Shown: in pieces, positions 44,205 to 53,630 of the stretch | Position numbering within the stretch: position 1 is the stretch's first letter | How the letters are laid out: every line of letters starts with the position of its first letter | Assembly (NCBI RefSeq): GCF_037335815.1 | Contig: NZ_CP147841.1 | Span: 3,658,001 to 3,722,000 of the forward strand | Length of the DNA: 64,000 bases | Source: Salinirubellus litoreus | GTDB taxonomy: Archaea > Halobacteriota > Halobacteria > Halobacteriales > Haloarculaceae | Reading direction: 5' to 3' | Program-made: the position numbers and the translations under genes | The notes under the pieces: model-generated | Told to the model about the DNA's origin: nothing | Databases searched by the model: none | What the model saw: only the letters and a program-made list of their open reading frames with translations

Positions 44205-45086
44205 ATGCGGTGGTCCCCGCTTGCACGCAGCGAATGTCGAACAGTTCTCACCTCCAAGGGGGCGTGGATACTCGCCGCTCTCGTCGTCCTCTGGGGATTC
44301 CGACCGACCTACGCAGGGTGGGACGCGGTCGGGCGAAACATCACCATCGGGTACGTTCAGGTCGGTGTCAGTCTGTTCCTCCCCGTCGGTGCCCTCCTCC
44401 TGTCGTATCAGTCCCTCATCGGTGAGCGAACGACGGGCAGTATCAAGTTCCTCCTCGGGTTGCCGCTGACGCGAATGCAGATACTCTTCGGAAAAGCGAC
44501 AGGCCGATTCGTAGGGATCGGCGTGGCGATGGTCGCGGCGACGCTCCTTCTCGCCGGTATCGGCCTCGTCGAACACGGTCCGTTCGCCCCGCTCCGTCTT
44601 CTCGGGACGCTCGCCGCGACCCTGTTGCTGGGCTGTGCGATGGTTTCAACCGGAGTATTCATCTCGACGGTCACTCGCCGGACCGTGACCGCCGCGACGG
44701 GGGTGATCGCGTACTTCCTCGTGACGCTGTTCTGGAGTCAGATCGTCACATCGGTCTACACTGCCGTCACCGGGGTTCCGGTCGATCCCTACGACGCCCC
44801 GCCGAGTGGGCCGCTGTTTCTCGCGCTCAGACTGACTCCGGACGGTGCGTACAACGTCCTGACGAACTGGATTCTCGGCGTCGGCAACTCGGCTGAACTG
44901 TTCCATATCGTCTACACCAAACTCGCTCCGGGTGTCGGGATAAACGCCTTCGTGGTCGAGGCAGCGTTCGACGGGGGCGGTCCGTGGTACCTCCACCCCG
45001 CGCTGAGTCTGGTCGTGCTACTCGTCTGGCTGGCGGTGCCGCTGGTGCTCGCCCGCCGTGTTTTCACGCGAGGTGATGCCCTGTGA
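44205..45086 (+). CDS. ABC-2 type transporter permease
   Basis: A 293-aa protein with six hydrophobic segments; LARSECRTVLTSKGAWIL at the start and GERTTGSIKFLLGLPLTRMQ are standard ABC-2/NosY-type motifs. A large external loop separates helices 4 and 5. It forms the membrane part of an exporter with the next gene (GTGA overlap) and probably the lipoprotein after it. The substrate is unknown; a membrane-protein maturation or copper-type (NosDFY-like) role is possible. Confidence 0.85.
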   Translation: MRWSPLARSECRTVLTSKGAWILAALVVLWGFRPTYAGWDAVGRNITIGYVQVGVSLFLPVGALLLSYQSLIGERTTGSIKFLLGLPLTRMQILFGKATGRFVGIGVAMVAATLLLAGIGLVEHGPFAPLRLLGTLAATLLLGCAMVSTGVFISTVTRRTVTAATGVIAYFLVTLFWSQIVTSVYTAVTGVPVDPYDAPPSGPLFLALRLTPDGAYNVLTNWILGVGNSAELFHIVYTKLAPGVGINAFVVEAAFDGGGPWYLHPALSLVVLLVWLAVPLVLARRVFTRGDAL

Positions 45087-45838
45087 GTAGAGCAGGACCG
45101 GTGATCGAAACCGATGGAGTGACCAAGCGATACGGCGATGTTCGGGCCGTCGACGGCCTTAGCCTCACCGTCGAACGCGGCGAGACGTACGGGTTCCTCG
45201 GGCCGAACGGGGCCGGCAAATCGACGACGATCGGACTGGTACTCGATTATCTTCGACCGACATCCGGGACGGTCCGCGTCTTCGGGCGTGATCCACAGAC
45301 CGACGCTGTCGAGGTACGCGACCGGGTCGGTGTTCTCCCCGATCGGTTCGGTCTCTACGAGGACCGGTCCGCTTGCCAGCACGTCGCGTTCGTCGCAGAG
45401 ACGAAGCGAACGAACGACGACCCCGAGACGCTCCTCGAACGCGTTGGACTCGGAGACGCCGTCGACGACGACGCCGGTGACTTCTCCAGCGGGATGGAGC
45501 AACGACTGGCGCTCGCGATGGCGCTCGTCGGAGAGCCGGACCTGCTCGTCCTGGACGAACCGTTCAGCGGCCTCGACCCACACGGCGTCCGACGCGTTCG
45601 AGATATCGTCCACGAGGAGAACGAACGGGGCGCTACAGTCTTCTTCTCCAGTCACGTCCTCGGTCAGGTCGAACTCGTCTGTGACCGGATCGGCGTCCTT
45701 CACGAAGGACGGTTGGTCGCCGAGGGAACGCTCGATGAACTCCGGGACAGAGCTACGTTACCCGACGACGCAACGATCGAAGACGTATTTGTCGAACTCA
45801 CTGATGCCCGCATCGATGACGGCGGCGAGTCACGATGA
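45083..45838 (+). CDS. ABC transporter ATP-binding protein
   Basis: 251 aa, GTG start coupled to the permease stop. All ATPase motifs are intact: Walker A GPNGAGKST, Q-loop region, the signature as FSSGMEQRLALAMAL (SSGMEQ in place of LSGGQ), Walker B LLVLDEPFSGLDPHG, and the switch His in VFFSSHVLGQVE. It powers the adjacent ABC-2 permease in export. Confidence 0.93.
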   Translation: MSRAGPVIETDGVTKRYGDVRAVDGLSLTVERGETYGFLGPNGAGKSTTIGLVLDYLRPTSGTVRVFGRDPQTDAVEVRDRVGVLPDRFGLYEDRSACQHVAFVAETKRTNDDPETLLERVGLGDAVDDDAGDFSSGMEQRLALAMALVGEPDLLVLDEPFSGLDPHGVRRVRDIVHEENERGATVFFSSHVLGQVELVCDRIGVLHEGRLVAEGTLDELRDRATLPDDATIEDVFVELTDARIDDGGESR

Positions 45839-46416
45839 AACGCCGAACGTTCTTGACGGCGAGTTCGTTGTCGATCGTCGGTCTCTCCGGCTGTCTCGGC
45901 GATACCGAGTACAGGATCACCGACACGGCCGTGGACGCGTCACTGGAACGGCTCTCGCTATCGGTGCGACTCCCAGTCGCTGCCGCTACTATCGAACATC
46001 CTGCTGCCCTCGCGCTCACGCTGGAGAACGACGGCGACGAACCGATTCGAATCCGTAGCTATGGAGTCTGGCCGTTCGGCGTGCTCGCGCTCGCTCCGTC
46101 GCCGACGCCGGATGAGAGCGCGTGGAAGACGACGCTGTTCTCCCCGTCCTACGGGGCGAGCGACCGCGTAGAGGTCGACCGTGGCGGATCTTCGATGTCG
46201 ATGGACGGGACTCCAATAATCGGAACGCTCGGACCTGACGAGACCGTCAGCAGACGATACGAACTCCGCGGTGACGATCTCTCACGTGCTGGTACGCACT
46301 TCGTCGTCGAGAAGTTCGAGGGCCGAGCGTCAGGTTACTCAACGGACGACGGCTGGGAGCCGCTCGATTACCGAATCCGTCTTACTATCGAGGAGAAAGG
46401 ACGGTTGCCGGTATAG
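45835..46416 (+). CDS. Lipoprotein of the ABC operon
   Basis: 193 aa, with an ATGA overlap with the ATPase gene. The start MKRRTFLTASSLSIVGLSGC is a Tat-type lipoprotein signal. The mature domain is beta-rich (LALTLENDGDEPIRIRSYG), like an Ig-like domain, and contains no catalytic motif. Translational coupling implies it works with the exporter, for example as an external partner. Confidence 0.75.
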   Translation: MKRRTFLTASSLSIVGLSGCLGDTEYRITDTAVDASLERLSLSVRLPVAAATIEHPAALALTLENDGDEPIRIRSYGVWPFGVLALAPSPTPDESAWKTTLFSPSYGASDRVEVDRGGSSMSMDGTPIIGTLGPDETVSRRYELRGDDLSRAGTHFVVEKFEGRASGYSTDDGWEPLDYRIRLTIEEKGRLPV

Positions 46417-46534
46417 GTGGGGTAGAGTCGAGAAATTCCCTACGACCCGTGCTCGGAAAGTGGCACGATTTCGTTTCGTCTACTCGCATCTGCGGGGTAT
46501 AGAGTAAGGGTGTGTACCTGAATCAGCGGGATCC

Positions 46535-46893
46535 ATCCGGAGAGCGTCCTGGTCTCGCTCGATATGAAGGGCCACGAAGTCGTAGTTTCGGATTGGGCCG
46601 AGGGTACGGTGCAGAGCCCTGCTGAGGCCGCCATCTACTACGGGAAGTTCGGCGCGGGCGGGATCCTGTTCACCGACGTGGACGTCGAGGGGCAGCTAGA
46701 AGGCGTCCGGACCGAGCCCGTCCGTCGGTCGTCGAGGCGACGCCGATCCCGGTGGTCGCCTCGGCCGATGACAGCCAGACACTGGCGGCTGGCGCGACGG
46801 CGGCGGCGGTGATCGTCGGGACGGCGCTGTACGAGAGTCGATTCACGCTCCGGGAAGTACAGAGGGTGTCAGAAGGGTTGACCAGGGGGTGAT
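46535..46893 (+). pseudogene. hisA: Decayed 3' half of hisA
   Basis: The sequence aligns with codons about 125-243 of the intact hisA at 34.6-35.4 kb. HPESVLVSLDMKGHEVVVSD, ILFTDVDVEGQLEGVRTEPV and RR are in frame. A one-base loss at about 46729 (CGG-TC for CGG-ATC) shifts the frame, and a short deletion follows before VGTALYESRFTLREVQ. The 46668-46728 part is nearly identical to hisA, the rest less so. The N-terminal half is absent. It is non-functional. Confidence 0.85.
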
Positions 46894-46958
46894 CATGTAC
46901 CCCCGAGATCACGCTGGAACAAGCCGTTCTACTACCGCTCGCAGCCACCTTCGTGATC

Positions 46959-46998
46959 GAGTTGAATTAACTCTAGTCGTATTATCTCGATATAATAC
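46959..46998. promoter_or_regulatory. Two short palindromes upstream of the spike-like gene
   Basis: GAGTT-GAATT-AACTC (46959-46973) and GTATTAT-CTCGAT-ATAATAC (46979-46998) lie in tandem in AT-rich DNA about 200 bp before the beta-helix gene. They could be regulator sites or promoter elements. Between here and the gene (46999-47196) a frame with TAGVAAGTYDIDVRIASFNE looks like a leftover of another coding sequence. Confidence 0.35.
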
Positions 46999-47196
46999 GC
47001 CACTCTTTTGTTTGGAATTTAGTAGGGTACAACGCTTTGGGACCGAGTACACTGCCGGCGTGGCGGCCGGGACATACGATATCGATGTCCGGATCGCGTC
47101 GTTCAACGAGGGAGGAGCGCCCGACGGGCAAACTCGGGCGCTCAGCACGCGGTGGATCGGTTCAAGCAACTGTGATGCGGTCGTGATTGATCCACA

Positions 47197-48354
47197 ATGC
47201 CAACACCAACCGACAACTTCGATCTGAATCGACCCGACGAAGGCACCAAGGAGTGGCACATCCCGCTCAACCATAACTTTACCAGAATCGACGAGTTGCT
47301 GGCGAGCGATTCCAAGCCAGCCGCCACCATGAACGGCGTCCACGCCAACGATTTCGATGGGGCGGGGCTCGCGTCGAAGGTCGACAACGCCCTGCAATGG
47401 CTCGCTGACAACGTCGACGGCCGTGGCGTGGTCCGCGTCACGCCGAAAGACGACGGCACCGCCTGGAACTGGGATACGGAGCTCACCATCGACGACTCGG
47501 TCCACCACGGCGTCCAACTGTTCATCGACGAGAACGTACCCATCGACTACGGCGGCTCCGGTGTCGCCATCACTATCGAGGGCGAGATCGCCGAGCGCCG
47601 GCCCCAGATCATCGGTGGCCTGTGGACGTTTTCCGGCGACCCGACGGGCTGGCTCCGTCTCAAAGATTGCTACGGCTGTGTCGTCTCGCCCACGCAGGTT
47701 GACAACATCGAGAACAGCAGTGGTGATGCGTTTGGTGTCAGTATCGAAAATCACGACCTCTGGTCGGAGCACACGAAGATCCGGGACTGTTTCATCCGCG
47801 GCGACCGCTGCGTCCAGTTCCGGATGGCCAGCGAGACCGGCGGGAGTGGCACCGACTCGTTCCAAGAGACGAAAATCCGCGAGTGCCATTTCCAGGGTAA
47901 TGATTACTGTGTGAAAACCAAAGGAAACATGAAATACTCGTCGTTCACCGAGACGACGTTCCGCCCGGGCAGGGATGGAGCGAACTGTCTGTTTCTCGAC
48001 CACAACCGGATGACCGGGTCGACGTTCCGCGACCTCAAGTTCGAGAACGCGGGGACGCAACTGAGCAACGATACCGGTATCTACGACCCGAACAACGCGA
48101 CGTTCTACGGTCCGCTTATCATCAACTGCGCGTTCTACCGCATGGAGAACGACTTTGCCGGGGGGTCGGCACTCCACAACGTCACGTTCTACGGCGGCAA
48201 CGGTATCCAGTTCGAGTTCCCGACCGGCGGTGCGAACGTCAACGTCGGCGACGGCGAAGTGTCGTTCGGCACGGACGGTGCGCGTATCTATCTCGATGGC
48301 TCGGGGGATCTCGTTGCCGTCGACGATGCCGGCAACGAGACGACGCTCACCTGA
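47197..48354 (+). CDS. Virus-spike-like beta-helix protein
   Basis: A 385-aa protein without signal peptide. The start PTPTDNFDLNRPDEGTKEWH, then PLNHNFTRIDELL, resembles the 'N-x-N-F-x-x-I-D' head of phage tail-fibre/spike proteins. The remainder is a right-handed beta-helix rich in Asn/Gly/Phe turns (RDCFIRGDRCVQFRM, FTETTFRPGRDG, LHNVTFYGGNGI). It resembles pectate-lyase-like domains that bind or cleave polysaccharide. Lack of a signal suggests a virion or provirus protein, or a cargo of another export route. It sits next to a broken gene and to glycan genes. Confidence 0.65.
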   Translation: MPTPTDNFDLNRPDEGTKEWHIPLNHNFTRIDELLASDSKPAATMNGVHANDFDGAGLASKVDNALQWLADNVDGRGVVRVTPKDDGTAWNWDTELTIDDSVHHGVQLFIDENVPIDYGGSGVAITIEGEIAERRPQIIGGLWTFSGDPTGWLRLKDCYGCVVSPTQVDNIENSSGDAFGVSIENHDLWSEHTKIRDCFIRGDRCVQFRMASETGGSGTDSFQETKIRECHFQGNDYCVKTKGNMKYSSFTETTFRPGRDGANCLFLDHNRMTGSTFRDLKFENAGTQLSNDTGIYDPNNATFYGPLIINCAFYRMENDFAGGSALHNVTFYGGNGIQFEFPTGGANVNVGDGEVSFGTDGARIYLDGSGDLVAVDDAGNETTLT

Positions 48355-48777
48355 GGTCGTCGGATTCCCTTCCGACAGCGATAACAAGGGCGGCTACAAC
48401 GATGGGGAAGTCGACGTCCAGGAGACCAGCGACGAGGGTGGTGGCTACGACCGATGCCTCTCAGACGCTGGAGACCTCGGACGGCTCGTCCGAGTCGTTG
48501 GGAAGCAGTTGGAGACCAGCACATTTGCTGTGTATCGTTGGCCAAGTTGGGTAGTGTGCCCCCCGCTCGCCAGTTGCCAAGGGATAGACACAGCCGCGAC
48601 CGAGATTCGTAACGATAGGGCGTTCTTTGAACTCGGTGTGGTTAAAATGATACACGGAGAGAAGGGTGGCATCGACTTCCTCCCCCGTGCCATCATCGGT
48701 GACAACAGTACCGACTCGTTTCGGGGACTATTATTCGTAACACCCGTATCAACCTCCCTCGCGGAAGAGGGACATAT
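48355..48777 (+). other. Gene-poor stretch after the spike-like gene
   Basis: 423 bp with no convincing gene. Short open stretches show no domain and the codon pattern is irregular. It probably represents decayed DNA between the spike-like gene and the broken gene at 48778. Confidence 0.3.
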
Positions 48778-48958
48778 ATGATCTCCGAATGGAAGCACAT
48801 CACAGACATCCGCGACCTCGACACCACCTAAGGGCCGCATCGCCTATCGCGACGGGTCTCTCTACGTTAACGAAGGCCCAGCGTTCTATGACGGATCAGT
48901 TGGATCGGCCAAGCGGGCAGTTCCAGAATGTGGTGAACATGACCAACGACGATCCTTG
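48778..48958 (+). pseudogene. Broken virus-like surface gene fragment
   Basis: ATG 48778 opens MISEWKHITDIRDLDTT and hits a stop. A one-base frame change restores GRIAYRDGSLYVNEGPAFYD and GSVGSAKRA. The pattern (short repeats of 'G-x-L-Y-V-N' type) is like tail-fibre or spike accessory proteins. It is truncated at both the frameshift and the 3' end. It is probably part of the same former element as the beta-helix gene. Confidence 0.5.
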
Positions 48959-48993
48959 ATCTACAAGCCGTCACAATCCAACATCAGACTGTT

Positions 48994-50409
48994 TCAAGTC
49001 ACAACGCCCCGAATGTTCCTTGTCAGTCGGTACCGCAGTGGACGGTAGGCAGAGAGAGTTACGAAATAAACACCACCACCAAATATAATCAATCCGATTA
49101 AAACTGGCAACCCGTCAACGGCCAACTCAGTCCGAAGGCCAGCAATCACGGCTGTCATGACCATCGTCGCAACCCCACACCAAGCGAGCTCACCGACAGG
49201 TATGGTGACAGGAACTGTTTGGGCCAAGCTCCGCCAAAACAAGAACGCCCCTACGCCGAACGATAGCAAGGTACCGACTGCTACGCCTTCAATTCCGAAA
49301 GGCCGAATCAACAACAGGTTGACCACGAGATTCAACGCTAATGTTATGATGATTCCGCGGGCGGCCAAGTCCGGTCGATCGATGGCGTGTAGCGACCGGT
49401 GGAACAACCGATAAAACGCTTGCAGTATCTTCTCGCCCGAGAGCACGATAAAAACGATCGAAGCGATCGTGTACTCCGGTCCGAACATCAATCCTAGAAT
49501 CTCCGATCCGAGTACCAATGCACCGCCAAACGCCGGGATGACGAGGAGAAGTGACGGTATCGTGGCGTCTGAAATCAGACTTTTAATCTTGTCTTTCTGG
49601 CCATCGGCGTGCCATTCACTGATCTGGGGGAGGATGGATTCCGCGACCGCATTGGTAAGGACAATAACCGCCTCGGTGATACGCCACGCGATCTCGTATG
49701 CTCCCACTGCCTCCGTCGTCAAAAAGAAGCCAATGATAGCCACGTCCATCCAGCTGTAAATATAACCCTGAGCGCTCGAGACGACGTGGTACTTCGAGAA
49801 CCTCAGAAGCGACCGAGCACTCTCTATCGATGGTGACCCGAGCGTACTCTCCGAGCGGTGCCAGTTCCAGAGGAACATCACCCCGTTCCCGAGAATCAGT
49901 CCATAGATCATTCCGACTACCCCATACCCGAGCGTGACGAGTACACCACCGACACCGAACCATACGACCTGTCGTGCCATATCCGGCAGTGCCCGCTTCC
50001 CGATTCGTTTCTCCCCGCTGAGAACCTTCTGCAGTGTCTGAGCCAGTTCCCGGAGCACGAGAGCGACGAGCAGGAGGATGACTACATCCGCGCCGATGTA
50101 GTTGTTCACTCTCCCCTCGAAGACTAAGACGACTAGGCAAACGGGTACCGTCAGAATCAATTTCATGAGTAACCCTGTCGATAGGACTTCGTCTCCGGGC
50201 TGGCCCTCGCTGATGCGCTTCTCTATAGCACCTCCGAGCCCGAGATCGGAGAACAGGGCGAGTATGTTCAGGGTCGCCTGAAACAGAAAGTAAACGCCCA
50301 TCCGTCCCGCCCCGAGCTCACGAGCGAAGAAAGCAATAGCTACGAACCCGACGATGGTATTGAATCCCTGCGCACCAAACAGCTTTGAGCTGGCTTTTGC
50401 GATATTCAT
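48994..50409 (-). CDS. Oligosaccharide flippase (Wzx/MOP family)
   Basis: A 471-aa protein with about 12-14 hydrophobic helices. N-terminal IAKASSKLFGAQGFNTIVGF, then GVYFLFQATLNILALFSDLG and ISEGQPGDEVLSTG, are typical of polysaccharide flippases. It moves lipid-linked sugars across the membrane. It is the first of a run of glycan genes and related in type to AglR-like flippases of haloarchaeal N-glycosylation. Lower GC than the core region. Confidence 0.88.
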   Translation of the reverse strand: MNIAKASSKLFGAQGFNTIVGFVAIAFFARELGAGRMGVYFLFQATLNILALFSDLGLGGAIEKRISEGQPGDEVLSTGLLMKLILTVPVCLVVLVFEGRVNNYIGADVVILLLVALVLRELAQTLQKVLSGEKRIGKRALPDMARQVVWFGVGGVLVTLGYGVVGMIYGLILGNGVMFLWNWHRSESTLGSPSIESARSLLRFSKYHVVSSAQGYIYSWMDVAIIGFFLTTEAVGAYEIAWRITEAVIVLTNAVAESILPQISEWHADGQKDKIKSLISDATIPSLLLVIPAFGGALVLGSEILGLMFGPEYTIASIVFIVLSGEKILQAFYRLFHRSLHAIDRPDLAARGIIITLALNLVVNLLLIRPFGIEGVAVGTLLSFGVGAFLFWRSLAQTVPVTIPVGELAWCGVATMVMTAVIAGLRTELAVDGLPVLIGLIIFGGGVYFVTLSAYRPLRYRLTRNIRGVVT

Positions 50410-50933
50410 ATCCAGTCCGTTCTCTCGAATATCAACTGCCGATCTGGAGTGTCTCGACGAGGTTGCGCGGTGGAATCACACGGAGAGGACACACATACGT
50501 ATCGTTTTGTGATTACTGGAAACAAAGTGATCGGAATCCAAGGAGGCAGGAAACAAGGTGATATCTCGTAGCCGGGTATCACATTTAGTGTTACTGTTTC
50601 GTCGGATAGATCCCGGACATTCGTACGAAATCGCGTGCATATTTATATTATAACTGTCGATATGAAAGCACTACTGGATAAGTGGGTTCTCCCCCTCGTA
50701 TTCCCGGAACTTCATTTCACTCATGGGGGCACGAGAGGAAGTTCACCTAGAGCCCCTGGGGAGAGTCGGCAGAAGTTTCGAGGGGCGCGGACTCTGCCCG
50801 GGGCAGAGCGCACTCCATATCTCCAAGTAAGTCCGCGGGGGCCATTAGAGGGCGCGCCTAATATTTGCCACGACTGTGGTGTTACCACACACTATCTCCG
50901 ATCTCTGTTGATCTACGGTCCGGTTTGATATCG
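50410..50933. other. Long AT-rich intergenic region
   Basis: 524 bp between the flippase and the first GT4 gene. It holds the promoter of the flippase and an AT-rich TATA-like run (GCATATTTATATTATAAC, about 50637-50654). An inverted repeat TGTGGT-GTT-ACCACA lies at 50875-50889. A 97-residue frame at 50635-50928 has no protein-like composition and is not accepted. Confidence 0.35.
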
Positions 50934-52103
50934 TCAGGATTCATCAGAGGCGTGATCAAGCGCCTCGAGGAATGGTTTAATACCCTGTGACATAGTGTTC
51001 TCTTCAGCTATAATCTCTTTTGAACGTTCGGACATCTGATCCCTGAGATCCTTATTGTGAATCAGTACCGACAGGGCATTCCGAAGTGCGTGTGGATCTT
51101 TTGGAGGAACGACGATGCCGTTACCGCGAACGAGGTGCTCCGCGCCAGCAGCTGCATTCGTTGTGATCACTGGAAGGCCGTAGTGCATCGATTCGTTAAG
51201 TACCAGCCCCCAAGGGTCATGGAGCGTAGGGAGAACGAAGATGTCCGCCTCGGAGTAGTACGCGGCCTTAGTGTCCCCTTCGACGTATCCGACGAAGGAG
51301 ATGCGGTCATCTCGTTCGGCCTGTCTTTCTAGTTCTTCGCGTTTATTACCATCCCCAGCGACTACTAACCTCACGTCCTCGTGTTCTATCTCCGAGAACG
51401 CCTCGATAAGGAAGTCGATTCCTTTCACGTCCCGAAGATATCCTAGCGATAGAATAGTGATTTTCCCATTATTTGCTAAAACCTTCTCGGAGTCCGGCGG
51501 GGTGGGCAATTGACTATCGGGCATCACCTGCCCACCAACAAAGATGTCGTCGGGGTCCGCGCCTCGAGCGATCAGATACTCGCGCGCCTTGTTACTGTAT
51601 GCGACGAAGGCATCGGCATGACGGTACAGTATTTTCCTGTAGGCTGTCTCGAACCTTTTCAAGCACTCGATTCCTATTCGCTTCAGGACCGGGCTGGTCG
51701 AAGCGTTATGTATGAGTTCTGGAAGACGTTCGTACGAGGTCGGGGTCTTCATCGCTCCTGACCAGAGAACGAATGGCTTGTGTCTTATTTTCGACACCAG
51801 CAGCGTCAAGAACGTCGTGACGATAGTCGAAAAGGTGTCTACCGCGACGTACGCGTCTCGGTCGCTCAGGAGGATTCGTATCGGTAGTAAATAATTCAGG
51901 ACGAACGGGCCGACATTAGCCGATCGAAGCAAGTGACGATCGAATGTATACCCCTCCAGTGACGTGTCCCAGAGACGATCGCTCTCCTCCTCGAAGCAAA
52001 AATATACCATCAGATCCACGTGCTCGCTGATTCGTTCGAAGAGATCGTTCCTGTAGGGTGAAATCGTGTTGTGAATAATCGCTACTGCGGTCTCTCTGTC
52101 CAT
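50934..52103 (-). CDS. Glycosyltransferase family 4
   Basis: 389 aa from ATG 52103. GT-B fold: N-terminal IIHNTISPYRNDLFERIS, a central GYLRDVKGIDFLIEAFSE, nucleotide-sugar site VVAGDGNKREELE and FVGYVEGDTKAAYYSEADIF, and the retaining E-x7-E motif NESMHYGLPVITT. The donor and acceptor are unknown. TTAATTG 27 nt upstream supports this ATG over the upstream TTG. It belongs to the glycan cluster. Confidence 0.9.
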   Translation of the reverse strand: MDRETAVAIIHNTISPYRNDLFERISEHVDLMVYFCFEEESDRLWDTSLEGYTFDRHLLRSANVGPFVLNYLLPIRILLSDRDAYVAVDTFSTIVTTFLTLLVSKIRHKPFVLWSGAMKTPTSYERLPELIHNASTSPVLKRIGIECLKRFETAYRKILYRHADAFVAYSNKAREYLIARGADPDDIFVGGQVMPDSQLPTPPDSEKVLANNGKITILSLGYLRDVKGIDFLIEAFSEIEHEDVRLVVAGDGNKREELERQAERDDRISFVGYVEGDTKAAYYSEADIFVLPTLHDPWGLVLNESMHYGLPVITTNAAAGAEHLVRGNGIVVPPKDPHALRNALSVLIHNKDLRDQMSERSKEIIAEENTMSQGIKPFLEALDHASDES

Positions 52104-52325
52104 CGTTCTCGTCTCCAGTACAACCAATTAACAGATAATTATTACTATCGTCTAATACATCAACGACCACCGGTCCTACAATACCGACCCGGATCGTCAC
52201 CCTCCGAAGCCGCCGTCTCGCTATCTGTTTTCCTGTGTCCGTATAGAGGGCTTGTTACAGCGTCCACGATTGCGAGATAGTTTCGTACTGTTTATCAGTC
52301 GTACTATCCGGGAAATTCATATTGC

Positions 52326-53630
52326 ATGACACCAATATCAGACAGACGAAGGCCGATCGCAACGAATATGAACCGATCTGATCAGGTGTCAAACTTAGTA
52401 CGTCAAGCATACGCAATCGCCCTTCACGACGGGCCCCGCATGTTCGCCTATCGAGCCGCCAGATTCCTCCCAAACAAACTCATCACAGCGCTAATAAATC
52501 GGCGGTCGCTCTCTCGAGAGGAGGTACAGAGGCTCGCCGAGCAGCGTGAGGCGATTTGGTATATAGAGGAAGAAGATCCCATCGAGATATCTCAGTGTTA
52601 CACCGGGACCGGCGAGCGGTTGTTTGATGGGTATCCAATGGAGTTCTCGCCTGCTCGCCCGTTCGTGATAGAGATAGAGGACGGTCACATCGTCGGGCCG
52701 AACGCGGTTGTCTTCTCGGAAGATCACCAGGTCGTGATCGAGTCGATTCGTTCGGAGGAGTTCGATCTCAACCTGTTGAAGAGACCGGACGACCTACACG
52801 TCCCCCCCTCGGTATTCGCCATCTTTATCCGACGGTTGTTGAATATCTATTCGTATACGGCCCCGTACTACGAGGAGGACTGCGTCTTCCCGCTGATATC
52901 GCCGGACGCGAGTTACTATCATTGGGTCGTGGAATACCTCCCCAAGCTCCGACTACTGGAGCACTACGAACGCCAGACCGGTAGAACACCGACGGTCCTC
53001 GTCGAATCTCAACCTCGTGATTTCGTCCGACAGAGCCTGCACCTCGCCGGAGTTGACCCACTCAGATATCGTGAGTGGACGAACGTAGAGAGACGTGTGA
53101 AACGACTGGTTTTGCCGATTCACCAGCTTCAAGGGCTCAAAAACCGCGCACCCCACCGCTCGAGGTACGATCCGTCACGTACCGGATTAGAGTGGGTGCG
53201 GACGAGGATGCGGTCCAACATTTCCGACGGGAACACCGGCGGTAAGGAGCGGATCTACGTCTCCCGTCAGAAGGTGCAGTCCAGTCGGAGCCGTAAAGTG
53301 GCGAACTACGATGCGTTGGTCGAACTCCTCCGTGACTACGGGTTCACCACCTACGTACTTGAGGAGTTAACGTTCGAGGAGCAAGTCGAACTCTTCGCCG
53401 ATGCGGATATCGTCATGGGCCCTCATGGCGCAGGGCTAGTCAATATGCTCTTTGCCAACGATCCGCTCGTTATCGAACTGCTCCCAGAGTACAAAAAGAC
53501 ACCATATTTCTACTACATCTCCGACATGTTCGACTTCGAGTACGAGCCGATCGTATCATCGACGACAGACGGCGACCTGCTCGTCGATATCCCGGATTTG
53601 AGATCACGGCTAAACGCGCTCGGCATCTAA
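52326..53630 (+). CDS. Glycosyltransferase family 61-like (DUF563)
   Basis: A 434-aa protein. Signatures: LISPDASYYHWVVEYLPKLR, RIYVSRQKV, VVELL-type and YGFTTYVLEELTFEEQVELF, then the acceptor site GPHGAGLVNMLFA and VIELLPEYKKTPYFYY. This is the GT61/DUF563 pattern of xylosyl/N-acetylglucosaminyl transferases. Only plus-strand gene among the glycan genes. ATG 52326 is preferred because TTTATCA lies about 30 nt upstream; 52368 is possible. Confidence 0.85.
   Translation: MTPISDRRRPIATNMNRSDQVSNLVRQAYAIALHDGPRMFAYRAARFLPNKLITALINRRSLSREEVQRLAEQREAIWYIEEEDPIEISQCYTGTGERLFDGYPMEFSPARPFVIEIEDGHIVGPNAVVFSEDHQVVIESIRSEEFDLNLLKRPDDLHVPPSVFAIFIRRLLNIYSYTAPYYEEDCVFPLISPDASYYHWVVEYLPKLRLLEHYERQTGRTPTVLVESQPRDFVRQSLHLAGVDPLRYREWTNVERRVKRLVLPIHQLQGLKNRAPHRSRYDPSRTGLEWVRTRMRSNISDGNTGGKERIYVSRQKVQSSRSRKVANYDALVELLRDYGFTTYVLEELTFEEQVELFADADIVMGPHGAGLVNMLFANDPLVIELLPEYKKTPYFYYISDMFDFEYEPIVSSTTDGDLLVDIPDLRSRLNALGI

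Noticed and set aside
50635..50928. 97-codon frame between flippase and GT4
   Set aside because: No protein-like pattern beyond a few residues; probably chance in an intergenic region.
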